From assembly GCF_002154695.1 (NCBI RefSeq), contig NZ_MTAV01000120.1, forward strand, positions 1 to 52,132: 52,132 bases of DNA, written 5' to 3'. Origin of the DNA: Nostoc sp. T09. GTDB taxonomy: Bacteria > Cyanobacteriota > Cyanobacteriia > Cyanobacteriales > Nostocaceae. Position numbers and translations under genes: made by a program. Below the pieces are notes generated by a model. That model worked only from the letters and a program-made list of their open reading frames with translations, had not been told where the DNA came from and made no database searches. Positions within the stretch are counted from its first letter, which is position 1. Each line of letters begins with the position of its first letter. Of the stretch, positions 1 through 7,871 are shown one piece after another.

Positions 1-456
1 ACACACCGAACAAGCTCGGTTCTTGTAGAGTGAAGCTGGGAACAGGGCGCAACCAGACGACCGTTGCGGGTTGACACTGGCGCTAACAGGGAGTTCCTAT
101 GATGAAACAGAGCCTAGAAAAGCGACTTATCTGGAGGCAAGGGCGCAACGCAAAATCCCTGACCCCACTGGAGTTCATTCCCGCCGAACATGTAATGGAG
201 TAGCGGCAAGAGTCTAGGGAATCCAGTAGTCGAATTGGCTACATCTAACGGAACAACGCCACATGCTTCAACCGGGGAAACCCCGGCAACGCAGTGGCTC
301 ATCAATCTCTCCGAGGGAACGAATAAAAACTAATTGTGGGTCTTGAGACAGTCGAATCTCAGGTAGACCAGACGAGAGGAGGAATCCCCACAGTTAGGGT
401 AGGACAGTCCGTAATTGGACTGAGGTGTTCAGAGAATACAAACTCCAGAAGAGAAA

Positions 457-2031
457 ATGATTAGACACAGTTACAGAACTAGTGAATCTTGGAAAGCCCT
501 ACCGTGGAAGAAATTCCGCCGAAATCTTTTCCGCCTTCAAAAGCGCGTATTTAAAGCTGTTCAAGTTGGAGACAAGCGGAAAGCGCGGTCACTCCAAAAG
601 CTCATTTTAAAATCCACCTCGGCTCGATTTCTTGCAATAAGACAAGTATCTCAGTTAAATGCTGGTAAAAAGACGGCGGGTATTGATGGGAAGAAATCCC
701 TCTCATTCATGGAACGCTTCAAACTTGAAGAACTACTAAAAATGAATAGTGGAAATTGGAAGCATCAAGGACTACGGGAAATCCCCATCCCCAAAAAGGA
801 CGGGACTACCAGAACGCTTAAGATACCTACCATCGCGGATAGGGCTTGGCAAGCTATCGCAAAGTACGCACTCGAACCAGCACACGAAGCCACTTTCCAC
901 GCCAGGAGTTATGGGTTCAGAACTGGGCGTTCTGCCCATGATGCACAAAAATACATCTACTTGAACCTTAATTCCAAAGCGAACGGAATAAAAAAGCGGG
1001 TAATCGAACTCGATATTGAGAAGTGCTTCGATAGGATTAACCACTCAGCAATAATGGACGAACTCATTGCCCCCAAAGGCTTAAAACTCGGCATCTTCCG
1101 ATGCCTCAAGGCTGGAGTCAACCCAGAATTCCCCGAACAAGGGACACCCCAAGGGGGAGTGGTCAGCCCTCTGCTAGCTAACATCGCGCTTAACGGGATT
1201 GAGAGTATACACAGATACCATATGAATCAAGGACAGAGAATCACTGACAAAACATCAGCCAGTGATATCACCGAGCCATCAGTCCGATACGCAGACGACA
1301 TGGTTATTATACTTCGACCCGTAGATGATGCAACAGAGATACTTGAAAGAATCAGCGAGTTCCTCCGCAAACGCGGAATGAATGTAAGCCAAAAGAAAAC
1401 CAAAATTACCGCCGCGACAGATGGGTTTGATTTCCTCGGCTGGCACTTTAAAGTCCAGAAAAACGGAAAGTTCAGAAGCACTCCCTCAGTGGACAACTTC
1501 AAAGCGCTCCGTAAGAAAGTAAAACACATCGTCAACAACTCGAATTATGGTGCTACCACAAAGGCTCTTGAATTAGCCCCGGTAGTTAGAGGTTGGAGAA
1601 ATTACCATAAGTTCTGCAAGATGGACGGTTCCAGGAACTCCTTGTACCACATCGAAACAAGAGCCTACAAGGTATTCAACAAGGAAACCAATCAAAACCG
1701 CTACTCCAGCAAAAAATTACTGGACAAGGCATTTCCAGCAGTTTCCTACTCCGAACACAAACACGCCATAGTCAAAGGAACAAAATCCCCCTATGACGGA
1801 GACACAGCCTACTGGAGCGAACGCAACAGTAAACTCTATGATGGCGAAACCTCTAAAGCTCTTAAGATGCAAAACCATAAATGTGCATCCTGCGGGTTAA
1901 AATTCATCGATGAGGAACGGGTTCACCTGCATCACATCGACGGAAATCACTCCAACTGGAAGAAAAATAATCTTGAAGCAATTCATGAGAGTTGCCACGA
2001 TTACAAACACATGAGCAAAAGCGCTAGCTAA
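457..2031 (+). CDS. ltrA: Group II intron reverse transcriptase/maturase with HNH endonuclease
   Basis: Intron-encoded protein of 524 aa that should help its host RNA splice and copy itself into new DNA sites. The reverse transcriptase core spans about residues 60-320. It contains the QGTPQGGVVSPLLANI motif and the catalytic RYADD motif. The maturase (X) region follows at about 340-450, with LAPVVRGWRNYHKFC. The C-terminal HNH zinc-type nuclease begins at about 475, with CASCG, HLHHIDGNHSNW and a final ESCHDYKH. All catalytic motifs are intact, with no frameshift, so the element looks mobility-competent. It lies inside the intron, upstream of domain V. The ATG at 457 follows AGAAGAGAA, a weak purine-rich ribosome site. 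The family resembles the chloroplast-like introns common in cyanobacteria; the subclass is inferred. Confidence 0.95.
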   Translation: MIRHSYRTSESWKALPWKKFRRNLFRLQKRVFKAVQVGDKRKARSLQKLILKSTSARFLAIRQVSQLNAGKKTAGIDGKKSLSFMERFKLEELLKMNSGNWKHQGLREIPIPKKDGTTRTLKIPTIADRAWQAIAKYALEPAHEATFHARSYGFRTGRSAHDAQKYIYLNLNSKANGIKKRVIELDIEKCFDRINHSAIMDELIAPKGLKLGIFRCLKAGVNPEFPEQGTPQGGVVSPLLANIALNGIESIHRYHMNQGQRITDKTSASDITEPSVRYADDMVIILRPVDDATEILERISEFLRKRGMNVSQKKTKITAATDGFDFLGWHFKVQKNGKFRSTPSVDNFKALRKKVKHIVNNSNYGATTKALELAPVVRGWRNYHKFCKMDGSRNSLYHIETRAYKVFNKETNQNRYSSKKLLDKAFPAVSYSEHKHAIVKGTKSPYDGDTAYWSERNSKLYDGETSKALKMQNHKCASCGLKFIDEERVHLHHIDGNHSNWKKNNLEAIHESCHDYKHMSKSAS

Positions 2032-2040
2032 GAACATCGG

Positions 2041-2116
2041 AAGCTGGGTGCGATGAAAGTCGCACGCCCAGATTTAACAGAGAGGGGCGCGGGATAATAC
2101 CCGCCCTCGACTCTAC
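2041..2116 (+). other. Group II intron domains V and VI and 3' splice site
   Basis: Domain V is a 34-nt hairpin. It begins AAGCTGGGTGCGAT, has a GAAA loop and a complementary return strand ending CGCACGCCCAGATT. The AGC triad sits near the base, as in other catalytic domain Vs. Domain VI is a GC-rich hairpin from about 2080 to 2113. An A at 2110 on its 3' side can serve as branch point, 7 nt from the end. The proposed intron/exon junction is 2116/2117, because bacterial group II introns end in AY and the downstream frame is open from that point. Confidence 0.85.
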
Positions 2117-2480
2117 CAAAGCATCTGCTGAAAGCTTTGAATCATCGGGTGAAATCTTCCATACAACATTTCCCCAAGGATTTCCTTGGGAAGTTCTGGA
2201 AGTGTTCTCAGGTCCACCAAATGTGACATTCAAGTGGCGACACTGGGGAGATTTTAATGGTGCATATAAAGAGTTTGCACCAACTGGAGAGACAGTAGAA
2301 ATTATTGGCATGAGCATTGCTAGAGTTACCGATGACTTGCAGATAATTTCTTTGGAACACTACTTTGACAATACGCTGTTTTTAGAAAAACTAACAGCTG
2401 GCGGCAAGCTGCCAATTAGTGACAACAAAGGAAGTGCTTGTCCCTTCAGTTCTTGGTTTAAAAAAGTCAAGAAGAGTTAA
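2117..2480 (+). CDS. Pathogen-related protein-like, SnoaL-fold (3' exon only)
   Basis: Last exon of a gene split by the intron; the 5' exon is outside the window. From the splice site the frame reads KASAESFESSGEIF, then TTFPQGFPWEVLEVFSGPPN and FKWRHWGDF, ending in KKVKKS. This pattern (FPxGFxWEVxxVxSGPPxxxFKxRHWG) is, from memory, typical of plant 'pathogen-related' proteins and their bacterial relatives, which have a SnoaL/NTF2-like fold. Their biochemical role is not established. An internal ATG at 2202 starts a 92-aa frame, but the homology begins upstream of it, so 2202 is unlikely to be the true start. The frame stays open from the splice site to the stop, consistent with a functional gene after splicing. 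The following ycf54 starts 63 bp downstream. Family call fairly secure; function unknown. Confidence 0.75.
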
Positions 2481-2543
2481 TTTTTCAGGGTACAGCGTAT
2501 ACACTGTACCCTGGGATTAATCATTAACAACCACAGGATGAAA

Positions 2544-2873
2544 ATGCAAACATACTATTACGTATTGACAAGTCAAAAATTTTTGTTACAGGAAGAACCT
2601 ATAGAAGAGGTTCTCAAGGAACGTACTCGTCACTATCACGAACAAGAAAAAGAAATTGATTTTTGGTTGGTTAAACAGCCAGCTTTTTTAGAAGCACCAG
2701 AAATGGCAGAGATTAAAGCCAAGTGTCCTCAACCATCTGCAGCAATTATTTCTACCAATCAGCAATTTATTACTTGGCTAAAACTGCGGTTAGAGTATGT
2801 CATCACAGGAGAATTCCAAGCTCCTTCCCAGACAATTTCCGATCCTATAGCATCTCTAGCTACCGTATCCTAA
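2544..2873 (+). CDS. ycf54: Ycf54 / DUF2488, Mg-protoporphyrin monomethyl ester cyclase accessory protein
   Basis: Small soluble protein of about 109 aa. It supports the oxidative cyclase step of chlorophyll synthesis, which forms ring V of protochlorophyllide, by assisting the AcsF/CycI subunit. Family-typical segments are YYYVLTSQKFLLQEEPIEEV near the N-terminus, EIDFWLVKQPAFLEAPE in the middle, and PSAAIISTNQQFITWLKLRL with YVITGEF toward the C-terminus. The length matches the family. Two in-frame ATGs exist at 2538 and 2544. The second fits the usual start (M-x-TYYY) and has AGGATGAAA just upstream, so it is preferred. It is co-oriented with the pathogen-related exon but probably transcribed separately. 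Very likely correct. Confidence 0.95.
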   Translation: MQTYYYVLTSQKFLLQEEPIEEVLKERTRHYHEQEKEIDFWLVKQPAFLEAPEMAEIKAKCPQPSAAIISTNQQFITWLKLRLEYVITGEFQAPSQTISDPIASLATVS

Positions 2874-2935
2874 TATACTGTTCATTAGGTGGATAGACAT
2901 AAATATCACTCATGAAGTTTGGATCTGGGGCAATA

Positions 2936-3030
2936 GTCATTTGTCATTGGTCATTGGTCATTTGTCATTTATTATTTCCCCACGTCTCCCCGTCCCTGTG
3001 ACTCCTTGTCCCCCTGCTCCCTGCTCCCTT
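2936..3030. repeat. 7-bp tandem repeats plus pyrimidine-rich tract
   Basis: Five perfectly phased 7-mers of the GTCATTT/GTCATTG type run from 2936 to 2970. A C/T-rich tract follows (CCCCACGTCTCCCCGTCCC, then CTGCTCCCTGCTCCC) up to about 3030. This is the classic short tandemly repeated repetitive (STRR) type known from Nostoc and Anabaena. The same two-part pattern recurs elsewhere in the window, for example at 7720-7830, 13862-13990 (other orientation) and 22416-22525. A TTG-initiated extension of the next ORF runs through the tract and is not believed to be coding. Confidence 0.85.
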
Positions 3031-3062
3031 GGTTCCCATTTGGGGGAACAAAATATATTTTG

Positions 3063-3731
3063 ATGAAATCTTTTAAAAACATCCTATTTATGTCTGAGAC
3101 TGTTGTGCAGAGATTTCCGAATTTACCACATGCTGTAGTATTAGCGATCGCAGGGTTGATGGGTGGTATGAGTTCTGTTACCGCTCAACAAGCTCTTCCA
3201 GTTTGTCAGCCTCCTAGTGCTGGTGAGTATCTTTTATTGATAGTTAGTCCCACAGCAGATAATCAGAAGCAACTGCGCAATGCCTTACCTCCTGAACTCA
3301 AAAGCACGACCTGTCAATACTTAACAGAGACAGTAACGCGGATAGGGGGGTTTAATAAAATTGACGATGCCAATCGTTGGGCGAGATACATCAACAATAT
3401 TGTTGGGTTGTCTGGTATCATTACCACTAGACCGGCAGATGTGCAACAACCTCAAGCAGTAACCTATAATCCTCAAGCCTTGGGAGTAGGCTATGCTGTA
3501 TTAGTAGATTATTTCAACCGCCCAGAACTTGTCTCTAATGTAGAACAAGCGGTAGGAGGCGATGTAGGTTTTGCTTCTTACGGACAACGCCCTTACTTAC
3601 TGGCGGTTTACACCACTAACCAAAAAGAAGCATACAGCACATTGCAAAAGCTCAACGAACGCGGCTTTGTTGCCTATCTAGTAGATAGTCGTAAGGTGAT
3701 GCTATTGCGGTCAAATGTGCGTTCACAGTAG
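3063..3731 (+). CDS. Secreted hypothetical protein, possibly SPOR-like
   Basis: About 222 aa from the ATG at 3063; an upstream TTG at 3006 lies in repeat sequence and is rejected. The N-terminus (MKSFKNILFMSETVVQRF) leads to a hydrophobic stretch, AVVLAIAGLMGGMSSVTAQQA, that looks like a signal peptide with AxA-type cleavage, so the mature protein is probably periplasmic. It contains two similar alpha/beta segments, roughly YLLLIVSPTADNQKQL...ANRWARYI and YAVLVDYFNRPELV...LQKLNERGFVAYLVD. These recall degenerate SPOR modules, which bind peptidoglycan in other proteins; this is tentative. It converges on the divergent-PAP2 gene at 3836. No recognised catalytic motif. Confidence 0.7.
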   Translation: MKSFKNILFMSETVVQRFPNLPHAVVLAIAGLMGGMSSVTAQQALPVCQPPSAGEYLLLIVSPTADNQKQLRNALPPELKSTTCQYLTETVTRIGGFNKIDDANRWARYINNIVGLSGIITTRPADVQQPQAVTYNPQALGVGYAVLVDYFNRPELVSNVEQAVGGDVGFASYGQRPYLLAVYTTNQKEAYSTLQKLNERGFVAYLVDSRKVMLLRSNVRSQ

Positions 3732-3835
3732 TTACTCATAGGTAACAGTCAAAAGGCAAGGTATTAATTCCTCCTTGTCCTTCATGCCCTCCTTTCCCTA
3801 TTCCCCTACTTTTTCATCAGGACTACCTTCCTGCA

Positions 3836-4303
3836 CTATAAGCTAGTGGCTAAGAAAGACCTCGCTAACAAAGAGATGGTTATACCTAAAGCCGACCCAG
3901 CGATGACTTGAACTGGTGTGTGTCCCAGCAATTCTTTGAGGCGGTCTTGGCTAAAGTCATGTTTTTCATCAAATAATTCATCAATCATTTGATTAAGAAT
4001 TCGAGCTTGCTTTCCAGCGGCTTGGCGCACTCCAGCGGCATCATACATGACAATGATGGCAAAAATCGTAGCCAGGGCAAAATCAGGAGATGCCCAGCCG
4101 AGAGTTTGCCCTACACCTGTGGCTAGAGATGTAACTAGAGCCGAATGGGCACTGGGCATACCTCCAGTGGTCACTAAAACACGTACATTTAGTTTGCGAT
4201 TTTTGATTAGCTCGATGACGAGCTTTAGAGATTGAGCAATCAAACAAGCTACCAGAGCAACCAGCAGCACCCGGTTGTCTAAGATGTTGCCTATGTCCTG
4301 CAT
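3836..4303 (-). CDS. Divergent PAP2 family (DUF212) membrane protein
   Basis: 155 aa integral membrane protein. The diagnostic motif GGMPSAHSA is at residues 47-55, followed by ALVTSLATGVG. This is the divergent version of the acid-phosphatase/PAP2 signature found in DUF212 (YuiD-like) proteins. Four hydrophobic helices are visible: about 12-32, 55-75, 78-95 and 130-150. The segment AAGVRQAAGKQARILNQ is also typical of the family. A lipid-phosphate phosphatase activity is often suggested but is not proven for the family. It is convergent with the upstream secreted gene and followed on the same strand by crtE, about 210 bp away. The length is normal. Confidence 0.88.
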   Translation of the reverse strand: MQDIGNILDNRVLLVALVACLIAQSLKLVIELIKNRKLNVRVLVTTGGMPSAHSALVTSLATGVGQTLGWASPDFALATIFAIIVMYDAAGVRQAAGKQARILNQMIDELFDEKHDFSQDRLKELLGHTPVQVIAGSALGITISLLARSFLATSL

Positions 4304-4451
4304 GGTATTTTGGCGAAGTTAGTAAATATTAGCAGCAGTTGTTTTTTTTGGAAACCTTTAGATGCGACCCAACGAAATCCAAAATCCCCAATTGACCGTC
4401 GCTAGGCTCCCAGTCAAAATCAGCTAAGTTCTGGTGTTTAAAAACAAGCTA

Positions 4452-4506
4452 CCCTACGGGCGAGTATGTGGGCAGAATCCAAAATTGGTATGAATTCCCC
4501 GTAGGG
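4452..4506 (-). terminator. Possible terminator-like hairpin downstream of crtE
   Basis: Inverted arms CCCTACGGG (4452-4460) and CCCGTAGGG (4498-4506) are separated by 37 nt, just past the crtE stop. On the minus strand a T-rich stretch (GTTTTTAAAC) follows about 7 nt beyond the stem. The loop is long for an intrinsic terminator, so a dispersed repeat is an alternative. Confidence 0.4.
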
Positions 4507-4512
4507 GTTGAC

Positions 4513-5442
4513 TTAGTGATTGCGACTGATAATAAAATGAGCGATCGCTTTTAGGGGTTGTGCTTGTTCTCCAAATGTATCTAATTCCGCACAAGCTGCC
4601 TCAATTAGCTGTTGAGCTTTGGAGCGCGATTCTTCAATTCCCCACAAGCTGGGATAAGTTACTTTCTGCGCTTTGAGATCCTTGCCAGCAGTTTTGCCTA
4701 ATTGTTCTTGAGTAGCAGTGATATCTAAGATATCGTCCACAATTTGGAATGCCAGACCAATATTCTGAGCATACCGAGTTAGTCTTTGCAAATCTTCAGA
4801 AGATACTCCTGTTAAGATTCCACCACAAACAACACAAGCCTCTAAAAGTGCAGCTGTTTTGTGATTGTGAATGAAATTCAACGTTTCTAGGGAAGTATCT
4901 AATTTACCTTCCGATTCGAGATCGACCACTTGACCGCCAACCAAGCCAGCAGCTCCTAATGCCCTGCCGAGACGGGCCACTACCTGCAATACCCTATCTC
5001 TAGCCACATTTTGGGGCGTCTGGGTGGCAACAAACTCAAAAGCATAAGCTAATAAGCCATCTCCAGCTAAAATTGCGATATCCTCGCCATAAATCTTATG
5101 ATTTGTGAGCTTACCCCGACGGTAATCGTCATTATCCATCGCTGGCAGGTCATCGTGAATCAATGACATCGTGTGGATCATCTCCAGAGCACAAGCTGTT
5201 GGCATGGCCATCTCGATTGTGCCTCCAGTCATTTCACAGGTAGCAAGGCAAAGGATGGGACGTACACGCTTACCACCAGCTAACAGAGAGTAGCGCATTG
5301 CTTCATAAATTTTTTCTGGATAAACGATGGGGATCGCCCGATCCAAAGCGGTATCACAAAGCTGTTGTCGCTCTTTGAGATAAGCTGATAGGTTGAACTT
5401 GGTTGTCTCTGGCGTCTTTTGAAACTTATCAGTTGCTACCAT
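4513..5442 (-). CDS. crtE: Geranylgeranyl diphosphate synthase
   Basis: 309 aa soluble trans-prenyltransferase. It condenses IPP with allylic diphosphates to give GGPP for carotenoids, the chlorophyll phytyl chain and quinones. The first aspartate-rich motif is DDLPAMD at 97-103, the bacterial/plant type II spacing with two residues inserted. The second is DDILD near residue 235, followed by the expected GKTAGKDL. The N-terminal substrate site [12 protein letters not shown] is present at about 54-65. The length is normal and all catalytic aspartates are present. The neighbour on the same strand is folD, 156 bp upstream, an arrangement that recalls other cyanobacteria. A HIP1 site lies in the C-terminal codons. 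Confidence 0.97.
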   Translation of the reverse strand: MVATDKFQKTPETTKFNLSAYLKERQQLCDTALDRAIPIVYPEKIYEAMRYSLLAGGKRVRPILCLATCEMTGGTIEMAMPTACALEMIHTMSLIHDDLPAMDNDDYRRGKLTNHKIYGEDIAILAGDGLLAYAFEFVATQTPQNVARDRVLQVVARLGRALGAAGLVGGQVVDLESEGKLDTSLETLNFIHNHKTAALLEACVVCGGILTGVSSEDLQRLTRYAQNIGLAFQIVDDILDITATQEQLGKTAGKDLKAQKVTYPSLWGIEESRSKAQQLIEAACAELDTFGEQAQPLKAIAHFIISRNH

Positions 5443-5598
5443 TCTTAAAATTCCTGAAATTTTGGTATTTTTGTCATATACGTCACAATTTTAAGGGGCT
5501 TTGGAGCTGAAAGAATCACTATGCCCAGAGGATTAATAATATCGTGCGCGATCGCTATTCAATAAGCACAAAAGAGAACGAAATGCGATCGCAAATTA

Positions 5599-6489
5599 TC
5601 ATCCATCACTCTTAACTCCATACCGTCTTAAATAGCTGGCAAATGTATTTTGCAACAACATAGCGACAGTCATAGGACCAACACCGCCAGGAACTGGGGT
5701 GAGAAACTCCGCCACGCCAGCTGTTGATTCCCAGTGGACATCGCCGACTAAACGACTTTTACCACTGGCATCGGTGACGCGATTCATCCCCACATCTACC
5801 ACAACAGCGTCCTGTTTCACCATTTCTGAGGTAATCAATCCCGGAAGACCTACTGCTGCAATCAGAATATCGGCATTTTGGGTGATGGCTTTTAAGTCGT
5901 GCGATCGCGAGTGGGCAATGGTCACAGTCGCATCAGCTTCCAGAAGCATCAATGCCATGGGTTTACCCACTAAAATACTACGTCCCACTACCACTGCTTG
6001 TTTTCCTGACAAGGGAATTTTATATTCTTCCAACAGCCGCATCACACCAGCTGGGGTACAACTGCGTAAACCTGTTTCTTGGCGCACCAGTCGCCCTAAA
6101 TTTACTGGGTGCAGTCCATCAGCGTCTTTATCTGGATCAATTTGATTGAGCAACCTAACAGCGTCCAAGTGTTTAGGTAGAGGTAACTGCACAAGAATGC
6201 CATCTACCTGTTCATCTTGATTGAGTGCAGCAATTACATCTTCTAGTTCTGCTTGGGTAGTTTCAGTAGGAAAATGCTTGCCAAAAGAAGCAATACCCAC
6301 TTTAGCGCAGGCTCGCTCTTTATTACGTACATAAGCAGCCGATGCTGGATTGTCGCCAACCATCAATACTGCTAAACCAGGGGGACGCCCAATTTGTGGT
6401 TGTAACTCTGTAATGCGCTCTAGAAGTTTTTGGTGAATTTTTTCAGCTAAAGCTTTACCATCAAGAAGTTTGGCAGTTTTTGTTTCCAT
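5599..6489 (-). CDS. folD: Bifunctional methylenetetrahydrofolate dehydrogenase/cyclohydrolase
   Basis: 296 aa FolD enzyme. It interconverts 5,10-methylene-THF, 5,10-methenyl-THF and 10-formyl-THF using NADP, and supplies one-carbon units for purines and formyl-Met. Visible signatures are the substrate-site YVRNKERAC with Tyr53 and Lys57, the VQLPLPKH loop at 100-107, DADGLHPVN at 122-130, the nucleotide-binding GRSILVGKP at 169-177, and [14 protein letters not shown] near the C-terminus. All key residues are present and the length is typical. It is probably co-transcribed with, or at least co-oriented with, crtE downstream. Upstream is a 300-bp region of repeats that separates it from the divergent lipoprotein gene. 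Confidence 0.97.
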   Translation of the reverse strand: METKTAKLLDGKALAEKIHQKLLERITELQPQIGRPPGLAVLMVGDNPASAAYVRNKERACAKVGIASFGKHFPTETTQAELEDVIAALNQDEQVDGILVQLPLPKHLDAVRLLNQIDPDKDADGLHPVNLGRLVRQETGLRSCTPAGVMRLLEEYKIPLSGKQAVVVGRSILVGKPMALMLLEADATVTIAHSRSHDLKAITQNADILIAAVGLPGLITSEMVKQDAVVVDVGMNRVTDASGKSRLVGDVHWESTAGVAEFLTPVPGGVGPMTVAMLLQNTFASYLRRYGVKSDG

Positions 6490-6815
6490 GAGAATTTCTA
6501 GCTATATTCGCTTTGAGTTCAAAGTCCAACATCTAGCCGTCTGTAGCGGAGTCAACAGTCATCAGTCAACCTTGGCTATTGACTATGATGGTTTTGCTAT
6601 TTTATGCCGTAGCGTCGCTCAAACAGCAGAACTATATTGTTTAATCTTCTCAGATCAACTGCATCATCTCAAATAGGGATGTGGGGGGATGAGGGAGTGT
6701 GGGAGAGGGTGGGGAGACAAGGAAGATGAGGAGAAATCATTCATGACTATTGCCTATTGCCTTTTGACCCTGGACTCTGGACTGTTGACCAATGCTCAAT
6801 GACAAACAAACACTA
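6490..6815. other. Intergenic region with purine-rich repeat tract
   Basis: Divergent spacer between folD and the lipoprotein gene. From 6676 to about 6735 the plus strand is almost all purine (GGATGAGGGAGTGTGGGAGA and similar). A near copy of this tract lies at 13862-13925. A run of degenerate 7-mers (GACTATT, GTTGACC, AATGACA) follows to about 6805. A short open frame within 6470-6676 shows no coding features. No convincing promoter or RNA gene was recognised. Confidence 0.6.
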
Positions 6816-7211
6816 ATGCAAAAATTTTCTCAAACTTACAGCATTTTTCCCTATCGCCTAGGATTCTTCTTGCTACTGATGCTGGGACTCTGTAGTTGTG
6901 GTAACTTGACACAGCCTGGCTTAAACCTCGGTAAATTCACGGGTAGTAATGTCACTCCGATTCGGGAAATTAAGCCAGAACAAAACAAACAGGCTACAGT
7001 TTACATCCAAGGTAAAGTAGAAAGGCAAGTGCCCCTTGTGAAACGGTGGGCGTATCAAATCGATGACTCAACAGGCAAAATCTGGGTTGTTACTCATCAA
7101 AATAAGTTGGCAAAAGGAGAGCAAGTTGTAATTAAAGGCAAAGTTCGCTATCAAAGCATACCCTTGGCGGGTCAAGAGTTGGGAGAAGTATATGTAGAAG
7201 AAGATTCTTAA
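6816..7211 (+). CDS. Lipoprotein with small OB-fold-like domain
   Basis: About 131 aa. The start at 6816 gives MQKFSQTYSIFPYRLGFF, a hydrophobic core and the lipobox LCSC with the lipidated Cys at residue 28, a standard bacterial lipoprotein signal. An upstream ATG at 6792 is in frame, but its codons are repeat-derived. The mature part contains a beta-rich stretch (ATVYIQGKVERQVPL, AYQIDDSTGKIWVV, EQVVIKGKVRYQ). This resembles small OB-fold proteins of the nucleic-acid-binding or YgiW/YdeI kind; the assignment is by pattern only. No catalytic motif. It is followed 30 bp later by the Nudix gene and may share its transcript. Confidence 0.75.
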   Translation: MQKFSQTYSIFPYRLGFFLLLMLGLCSCGNLTQPGLNLGKFTGSNVTPIREIKPEQNKQATVYIQGKVERQVPLVKRWAYQIDDSTGKIWVVTHQNKLAKGEQVVIKGKVRYQSIPLAGQELGEVYVEEDS

Positions 7212-7241
7212 TAATTATCTTAAATAGCTAGATAAAAATTT

Positions 7242-7679
7242 ATGAAAAATCATCAGGTACAGGTTGCGATCGCAATTCTCTACCAAGAAAACAAGTTTCT
7301 TATGCAACTGCGGGATAATATCCCCAGTATTATTTACCCGGGTTACTGGGCGCTGTTTGGCGGACATCTTGAGTTGGGAGAAAGCCCAGATATTGCTGTC
7401 AAGCGAGAAATTTTAGAAGAAATTGGCTATGATTTTCCAGCATTTTCTGAATTTTGCTGTTATTGGGATGACACAGTTATCCGTCATGTCTTCCATGCAC
7501 CACTTTTGGTAAGTTTCGAGCAACTGGTTTTAAATGAAGGCTGGGACATGGCTTTCTTAACACCAGAAGATATTCGCCAAGGTAACTGTTATTCGCAAAA
7601 TGCTGGGGAAATTAGACCTTTGGGGCCTATGCATCAGCGAATTATGCTGGATTTTCTGGACAGCAATCAACATTCATAA
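7242..7679 (+). CDS. Nudix hydrolase
   Basis: 145 aa hydrolase of a nucleoside-diphosphate-linked substrate; the exact substrate cannot be read from sequence. The Nudix box GX5EX7REUXEEXGU is intact from Gly41 to Tyr63 (GHLELGE, then KREILEEIGY), with the catalytic metal-binding glutamates at 56, 59 and 60. The flanking IYPGYWALFGG matches MutT/Nudix proteins that accept NDP-sugars or dinucleotides. A HIP1 octamer at 7266-7273 falls inside the first codons. The protein is normal in length and has no added domain. It lies 30 bp after the lipoprotein gene on the same strand. Upstream TAGCTAGATAAAAATTT contains no obvious Shine-Dalgarno. Confidence 0.92.
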   Translation: MKNHQVQVAIAILYQENKFLMQLRDNIPSIIYPGYWALFGGHLELGESPDIAVKREILEEIGYDFPAFSEFCCYWDDTVIRHVFHAPLLVSFEQLVLNEGWDMAFLTPEDIRQGNCYSQNAGEIRPLGPMHQRIMLDFLDSNQHS

Positions 7680-7871
7680 GCGTTAAGTAGGTTGGCACAC
7701 TGAAACTACCAGTCAGGGTTGTCATTGGTCAAAAGGCAAAAGGCAATAGTTAAGAATGATTAGTTATTTCTTCCCTGTCTTCCCTACCCACCTGCTTCCC
7801 CTTCTCCTTCGTCCAGTCCCCAATCCCCAGAAGCAAAAATAAATTTAGAGCCTTTTGTGGAGTTACTACTC

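Larger units (their letters stand above)
1..2116 (+). mobile_element. Group II intron, 5' end outside the window
   Basis: Self-splicing retroelement. Positions 1-456 are non-coding and rich in short inverted repeats, as expected for intron domains I-III. The ORF at 457-2031 sits in the domain IV position. A canonical domain V follows at 2041-2074, with the AGC triad at 2042-2044 and a GAAA tetraloop at 2055-2058. A domain VI hairpin lies at about 2080-2113. The candidate branch-point A at 2110 is 7 nt from the proposed 3' end, ...CTCTAC at 2116. The conserved 5' GUGYG end and the 5' exon are not in the window, so exon-binding sequences cannot be paired. The intron lies in the same orientation as the interrupted gene, so splicing could restore that reading frame. 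Nothing in the visible part suggests it is dead. Confidence 0.9.

Noticed and set aside
114-305. Minus-strand 63-codon frame
   Set aside because: Lies inside intron structural RNA; no ribosome site or family resemblance.
2202-2480. Free-standing 92-aa gene starting at ATG 2202
   Set aside because: Conserved residues begin upstream of the ATG, continuous to the splice site, so this is an exon, not a whole gene.
2936-2970. CRISPR-like tandem repeat
   Set aside because: Units of 7 bp without spacers; these are STRR heptads, not CRISPR repeats.
6470-6676. 68-codon frame upstream of the lipoprotein gene
   Set aside because: Overlaps the folD start on the other strand and shows no coding signature.
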